From Bacillota bacterium (GTDB lineage: Bacteria; Bacillota_I; Bacilli_A; Erysipelotrichales; Erysipelotrichaceae), in contig JAEWFD010000006.1 of the NCBI GenBank assembly GCA_023388995.1, positions 1-64,000 of the forward strand: a DNA stretch of 64,000 nt, given 5' to 3'. Below are positions 60,628 through 64,000 of this stretch, piece after piece. A program made the translations under genes and the position numbers. The stretch's first letter is position 1; each line of letters starts with the position of its first letter. The notes beneath the pieces are model-generated. The model saw only the letters and a list, made by a program, of their open reading frames with translations, was not told the DNA's origin and did not search any database.

Positions 60628-61047
60628 ATGTGGCAATGCCCAAAATGTCAGCGAGAATTCAAAAATACCAATCAAGAACATTTTTGCGATAAACCAGCAG
60701 CAATCTGTGATTACATCCAAGCACAGCCAGCAGAAGTACAACCCCTTTTGGAAGAATTGCATCAAACGATCCGCAATACGCTGCCGGCCGTGGAAGAGCG
60801 GATTTCATGGGCCATGCCTACATATTGGGATAAGCATAATATCATTCATTTTGCCTCCTTCAAAAAGCATATCGGGTTATATCCCGGTGAAGAAGCAATT
60901 GCACACTTTTCTGAAAAGCTTACGGATTACAAGACCAGCAAAGGAGCCATTCAATTTCCATTTAACAAACCAATTCCCTTTGCATTAATCGCTGAAATTG
61001 CCAACTGGTGCTATAGTAGCGAAAAATCATCAATAAAAGGCAGGTAA
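60628..61047 (+). CDS. DUF1801/YdhG-like protein with N-terminal zinc ribbon
   Basis: A 139-residue protein. The start CPKCQREFKNTNQEHFCD carries a C-x2-C...H-x-C zinc-knuckle-like piece. The remainder matches the DUF1801 fold (VQPLLEELHQTIRNTLPAVE, then ERISWAMPTYWDKHNIIHFA, and KKHIGLYPGEEAIAHFSEKL). The ATG at 60628 was chosen by AAGGACGG spacing; ATG at 60622 is nearly as good. The family includes frataxin-like iron chaperones (YdhG, Fra) but function here is unproven. It is followed closely by the MORN-type gene. Confidence 0.8.
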   Translation: MWQCPKCQREFKNTNQEHFCDKPAAICDYIQAQPAEVQPLLEELHQTIRNTLPAVEERISWAMPTYWDKHNIIHFASFKKHIGLYPGEEAIAHFSEKLTDYKTSKGAIQFPFNKPIPFALIAEIANWCYSSEKSSIKGR

Positions 61048-61052
61048 CTATT

Positions 61053-61299
61053 ATGGTGCAAAAAAAAACGAGAAGAAGTAATTGATGGAATGACAATTAA
61101 ATACCATGCAAATGGGCAAACCATTTGGTCAAAAGGTAAGATGCTTGATAATATGCCGGAAGGCTACTGGGAATGGTATCGTATTGATGGCTCAATAAAA
61201 AGATCCGGCTATTTTGCAAAAGGAGAGCAGGTCGGCAAGTGGACTACTTATAACATGGAAGGCAGTCCAGTTAAAGTCACTACAATGAAGCAAAAATAA
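61053..61299 (+). pseudogene. MORN-repeat (YwqK-like) protein with A9-tract frameshift
   Basis: The intact ORF from ATG 61090 is 69 residues with MORN-type repeats (GKMLDNMPEGYWEWYRIDGS then GYFAKGEQVGKWTTYNMEGS), as in YwqK-like proteins. A better start exists at ATG 61053 (behind AGGTAACTATT). Its frame enters an A9 run (61060-61068) and then stops at TGA. Removing one A joins it in frame to EEVIDGMTIKYHANG, giving about 81 residues. So the gene is either one base out of phase at a slippery tract or translated from the internal ATG, which has no clear ribosome site. The stop of the upstream gene is only six bases away. Confidence 0.6.
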
Positions 61300-61322
61300 T
61301 GATTCTGGTCTATGAAGAAATC

Positions 61323-61347
61323 ACTGCAGTATGAATGCAGTTTTTTT
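61323..61347 (+). terminator. Intrinsic terminator after the MORN-type gene
   Basis: ACTGCA and TGCAGT arms with a GTATGAA loop, followed by a T run. The stretch 61348-61535 shows no gene. Confidence 0.82.
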
Positions 61348-61535
61348 CTGGTTTGCAGGATGTAATTTCCCCTTCTGATTTAGGAACATCTTTACAAGGA
61401 TATCAGGTGCTGTTATTCTAAATGTAGCCCTGTCAAAAGCGGAACAGCAACGTGTTATGACAAAGAAAATGATAAGCATTTAATACAACTCACTAGCGTA
61501 GTTTAATATCAGAATATTGATTGGAGAATCTAAAT

Positions 61536-62195
61536 ATGGAAATTCTGTCATTAAGCAATAAACATCTGTTATTTCAAGATCATCTTCCTGACTGGGACTT
61601 AAATGTGCATGTGATACTCGGCAAGCAATTTCATTATCTAATTGATACGGGTCTTGGTTCTGGCAGCATGCTGCCGATCAAACCCTACCTGTACCTTGAA
61701 CCGAAGCCAATTATTGTAATAAACACCCATCATCATTGGGATCATGTTTGGGGAAATCATACATTTGATAATACACCAATTGTTTCTCACACCTTGTGTC
61801 CAGAGTTGATACAACAGCGCTGGAATCTAATGCTGGATAAAAACCGCCAGTATGTACATGGAGAGGTTAAAATGAGTCTGCCAAATATAACATTTGAAAA
61901 TCAATTATACTTTCCAAACGATAAAATCCGTATTTTTTATACACCTGGTCATACAATTGACAGTATCAGTATTTTTGATGAGGAAGAAGGTATATTGAAT
62001 GCAGGTGATAATATTGGAGATACCATCATTGAACCAGTTCCTTCCATTGAGGTTGATTTAGATATTTACAGAAATACCTTGCACTTATATCAAACGCTGC
62101 CAGTGCAGAAGTGTATATCCGGGCACAACCAGGTATTGGATGCAGATGTGTTCAGAAAGATTGAACAGCTGCTTTCTCACAAACTATCTACTTAA
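61536..62195 (+). CDS. Metallo-beta-lactamase-fold hydrolase
   Basis: A 219-residue MBL-fold protein. The metal site INTHHHWDHVWGNHTF (H-x-H-x-D-H) is intact. YTPGHTIDSISIF provides the next His (TPGHT), ILNAGDNIGD the bridging Asp, and KCISGHNQVL the last His. This is a glyoxalase II or lactonase-like hydrolase. The ATG at 61536 has GGAG nine bases upstream; an in-frame TTG precedes it. The single gene has no operon context to give the substrate. The stretch 62196-62393 holds no gene. Confidence 0.88.
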   Translation: MEILSLSNKHLLFQDHLPDWDLNVHVILGKQFHYLIDTGLGSGSMLPIKPYLYLEPKPIIVINTHHHWDHVWGNHTFDNTPIVSHTLCPELIQQRWNLMLDKNRQYVHGEVKMSLPNITFENQLYFPNDKIRIFYTPGHTIDSISIFDEEEGILNAGDNIGDTIIEPVPSIEVDLDIYRNTLHLYQTLPVQKCISGHNQVLDADVFRKIEQLLSHKLST

Positions 62196-62393
62196 TGAAC
62201 CATAGCATGAAAATTGCAAATGCATTATCGGAGATCAAAGCAGTAACACTAAGTCCTAAGCACCCTAACACGGCCAGCGGTAGCAAAAGTCCAAAGCATA
62301 TATACTGCCCTTTACGAAAAATAATAATGCTTCATTTGCCTAAACGGAAAGCAATGGGTGTACAATAAGGATAGCAACGAAAGGGTGAATATT

Positions 62394-63281
62394 ATGAATA
62401 TACAACAAAAAGATCGCATGCAACATGCACCAGGTTTTATTGCCGCATTGGATCAAAGTGGCGGCAGTACGCCAAAAGCACTGCGCTTATATGGAATCAA
62501 CGAAGATGCTTTTTCCAGCGAAGAAGAAATGTTTGGTCTTGTCCATGAAATGCGGACTCGTATTATTAAGAGTCCCTCTTTTACTTCAGATCACATCTTA
62601 GGGGCTATTCTCTTTGAGAATACCATGGATCGCAAAATTGATGGATTATACACCGCTGATTATTTATGGGATAAAAAAGGAATCATTCCATTTCTTAAAA
62701 TCGACCAAGGGTTACTGCCTGAAGAACAAGGGGTGCAGCTGATGAAACCAATTGCGCAATTGGACAGCCTTTTGCAGCGAGCACAGGAACGCCATATCTT
62801 CGGTACTAAAATGCGCTCTGTAATCCATCAGGCAAATCCGGAAGCCATTGACGCTGTGGTGAAACAACAATTTGCAGTTGCAAAGACGATTCTGTCCTAT
62901 GGGCTGGTACCAATTATCGAACCAGAGGTAGATATTCAAATTCCTGATAAAGAAGCAGCAGAGGCTATTTTAAAAACCTCTCTTGTAAAGTATTTAGCGA
63001 CACTCGCAGCAGATGAATTCGTTATCTTCAAACTATCTATTCCTACAAAAGTGAACTTGTATGAAGAATTGATGGCCCATCCAAATGTAATTCGCGTGGT
63101 TGCCTTATCCGGTGGTTATTCTCGGGAAACAGCCAATCACTTGCTGGCACAAAATCATGGCTTAATCGCAAGCTTCTCGCGCGCACTATCTGAAGGTTTG
63201 ACTGCGCAGCTGACTGCCGCACAGTTCGATCAAATATTAGAAGAAACAATTGCATCTATCTACCAAGCATCAATTCAATAA
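62394..63281 (+). CDS. Fructose-bisphosphate aldolase, class I
   Basis: A 295-residue class I aldolase cleaving fructose 1,6-bisphosphate. FIAALDQSGGSTPKALRLYG at the N-terminus, FLKIDQGLLPEEQGVQLM, and LVPIIEPEVDIQI are the family blocks; the Schiff-base Lys is in DEFVIFKLSIPTK near residue 208. Length fits bacterial class I enzymes of the kind found in Firmicutes. ATG 62394 follows AAGGGTGAAT. A single gene with a terminator. It could serve glycolysis or replace a class II enzyme. Confidence 0.9.
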   Translation: MNIQQKDRMQHAPGFIAALDQSGGSTPKALRLYGINEDAFSSEEEMFGLVHEMRTRIIKSPSFTSDHILGAILFENTMDRKIDGLYTADYLWDKKGIIPFLKIDQGLLPEEQGVQLMKPIAQLDSLLQRAQERHIFGTKMRSVIHQANPEAIDAVVKQQFAVAKTILSYGLVPIIEPEVDIQIPDKEAAEAILKTSLVKYLATLAADEFVIFKLSIPTKVNLYEELMAHPNVIRVVALSGGYSRETANHLLAQNHGLIASFSRALSEGLTAQLTAAQFDQILEETIASIYQASIQ

Positions 63282-63300
63282 GCCGCTGCAGAGCGGTTTA
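63280..63300 (+). terminator. Terminator after the class I aldolase
   Basis: AAGCCGCT and AGCGGTTT arms around GCAG, beginning at the stop codon. The T run is weak. Confidence 0.7.
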
Positions 63301-63366
63301 TTGTTTGCAAATTAAAATAGTTGAACGTATCGCGGCTATTTGCTGCCAATACCTTCAACTTTTTTT

Positions 63367-64000
63367 CTACAGCCAGTCTCCATATTTTTTTATATATACA
63401 TGCTTTAATCCTTGCACTGCAAGCCAATAGCAGGCTACCAAACCGCAGAGCCATGGCACATAGTGCAGCGGCAGTTTCATCATATCAAATCCAATCGCCA
63501 AATCCGTAAACGCAATGGAAGATGCAACAATTGCAACAACAATGGTAGAAAGGAAAAGCGGTGCAGCTGGATGGCTTTGTATAAATGGTATTTTGGAAGT
63601 CCGAATCATATGAATAACAAGTACTTGGGAAATGGTTCCGAAAACAAACCAGCCACTTTGAAATAAGGCCGCCAGCTCCTGCGAATTGGCTTTCAATACA
63701 AACCAGAGAACAAGGAAACAAAGAGTATCAAAAATAGAACTAAGTGGTCCCATTACCATCATGAAACGCCGGATAGAGCGTGCTTCCCAACGTCGTGGAT
63801 GCAATAAATAATCACTATCTACATGGTCAAACGGGATGCTGATTTGGGCTAAATCACAAAGCAGATTTTGCGTCAAAATATGAATCGGAAGCATCGGCAA
63901 AAACGGCAGAAAGGCAGAAGCAATCAATACTGAGAACATGTTCCCAAAATTGCCGCTGGCAGCCATTTTAATATACTTGGAAATATTGCCAAATGTCTTG
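63367..64000 (-). CDS. mgtA: Mg2+-transporting P-type ATPase MgtA/MgtB, C-terminal part (partial)
   Basis: About 211 codons of the C-terminus are visible; the gene enters from the right edge. The sequence MAASGNFGNMFSVLIASAFL followed by PFLPMLPIHILTQNLLCDLA and IPFDHVD is the hinge and membrane segments M5-M6 typical of MgtA/MgtB. After this come three to four further membrane segments (FDTLCFLVLWFVLKANS, SGWFVFGTISQVLVIHMIRT, LFLSTIVVAIVASSIAFTDL and VPWLCGLVACYWLAVQGLKH). It imports Mg2+ with ATP. The P-type phosphorylation motif lies outside the window. No regulator is visible. Confidence 0.9.
   Translation of the reverse strand, partial: KTFGNISKYIKMAASGNFGNMFSVLIASAFLPFLPMLPIHILTQNLLCDLAQISIPFDHVDSDYLLHPRRWEARSIRRFMMVMGPLSSIFDTLCFLVLWFVLKANSQELAALFQSGWFVFGTISQVLVIHMIRTSKIPFIQSHPAAPLFLSTIVVAIVASSIAFTDLAIGFDMMKLPLHYVPWLCGLVACYWLAVQGLKHVYIKKYGDWL

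Noticed and set aside
1..64000. CRISPR arrays, prophage genes, rRNA operons
   Set aside because: I looked for repeated spacer patterns, phage structural genes and conserved rRNA stretches and saw none.

Overview
The window looks like a chromosomal segment of a low-GC Gram-positive bacterium (Bacillota). It carries a canonical Spo0A, RNase R, SmpB and tmRNA, PTS systems with PRD regulators, LytTR and MerR regulators and lipoproteins with Gram-positive style signal peptides. Together these suggest a spore-forming or formerly spore-forming gut Firmicute, with Erysipelotrichia as my best guess. That placement is inference; no rRNA gene is present to confirm it. No CRISPR array, prophage or complete transposon was seen.

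Layout. 1-4.4 kb: ferrous iron uptake (feoB partial, feoA) facing a DtxR-type regulator across two candidate operator boxes, then a GNAT acetyltransferase and a tandem PII-like / DUF1538 membrane protein pair. 4.5-7.8 kb: a MarR regulator and a four-gene alkylation-repair operon (ogt, AlkD-like, AdaA-like, DUF1848). 8-10.5 kb: rsgA and a family 3 glycosidase lipoprotein. 10.8-17.7 kb: a patchy accessory region with a duplicated MerR regulator (second copy frameshifted), a DUF6273 protein, a PPOX-fold protein, AT-rich broken secreted-protein genes and an IS30 remnant that ends against a tRNA-Leu. 17.8-24.7 kb: an ABC exporter with an unusual ABC-like/LytTR fusion regulator, an esterase and a chemoreceptor.

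24.8-35.6 kb, all on the minus strand: a carbohydrate block. One operon encodes a SgaT/UlaA-type PTS (IIA, IIB, IIC), a SIS isomerase, three aldolases of different families and a PRD regulator. The next operon encodes 6-phosphogluconate dehydrogenase, glucose-6-phosphate dehydrogenase and a cyclase-family hydrolase. 36-45 kb: single genes, typA, and two divergent Spo0A paralogues. One has a canonical DNA-binding domain but a degenerate receiver; the other has an intact receiver but a divergent DNA-binding domain.

45.5-55.3 kb: two tRNAs, a FeoB-associated Cys-rich peptide, and secG-rnr-smpB-ssrA, the ribosome rescue and RNA turnover locus, interrupted by two tandem CapA-like lipoproteins. LemA/DUF2207 lie beside it. 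The 3' end of ssrA is followed by partial copies of itself, which look like old attachment sites around a small accessory segment. 56-64 kb: an AraC-methyltransferase fusion, a CAAX-type protease, a pentapeptide-repeat protein, small enzymes, a MORN-type gene carrying an A9 frameshift, a class I fructose-bisphosphate aldolase and the C-terminus of an Mg2+ P-type ATPase.
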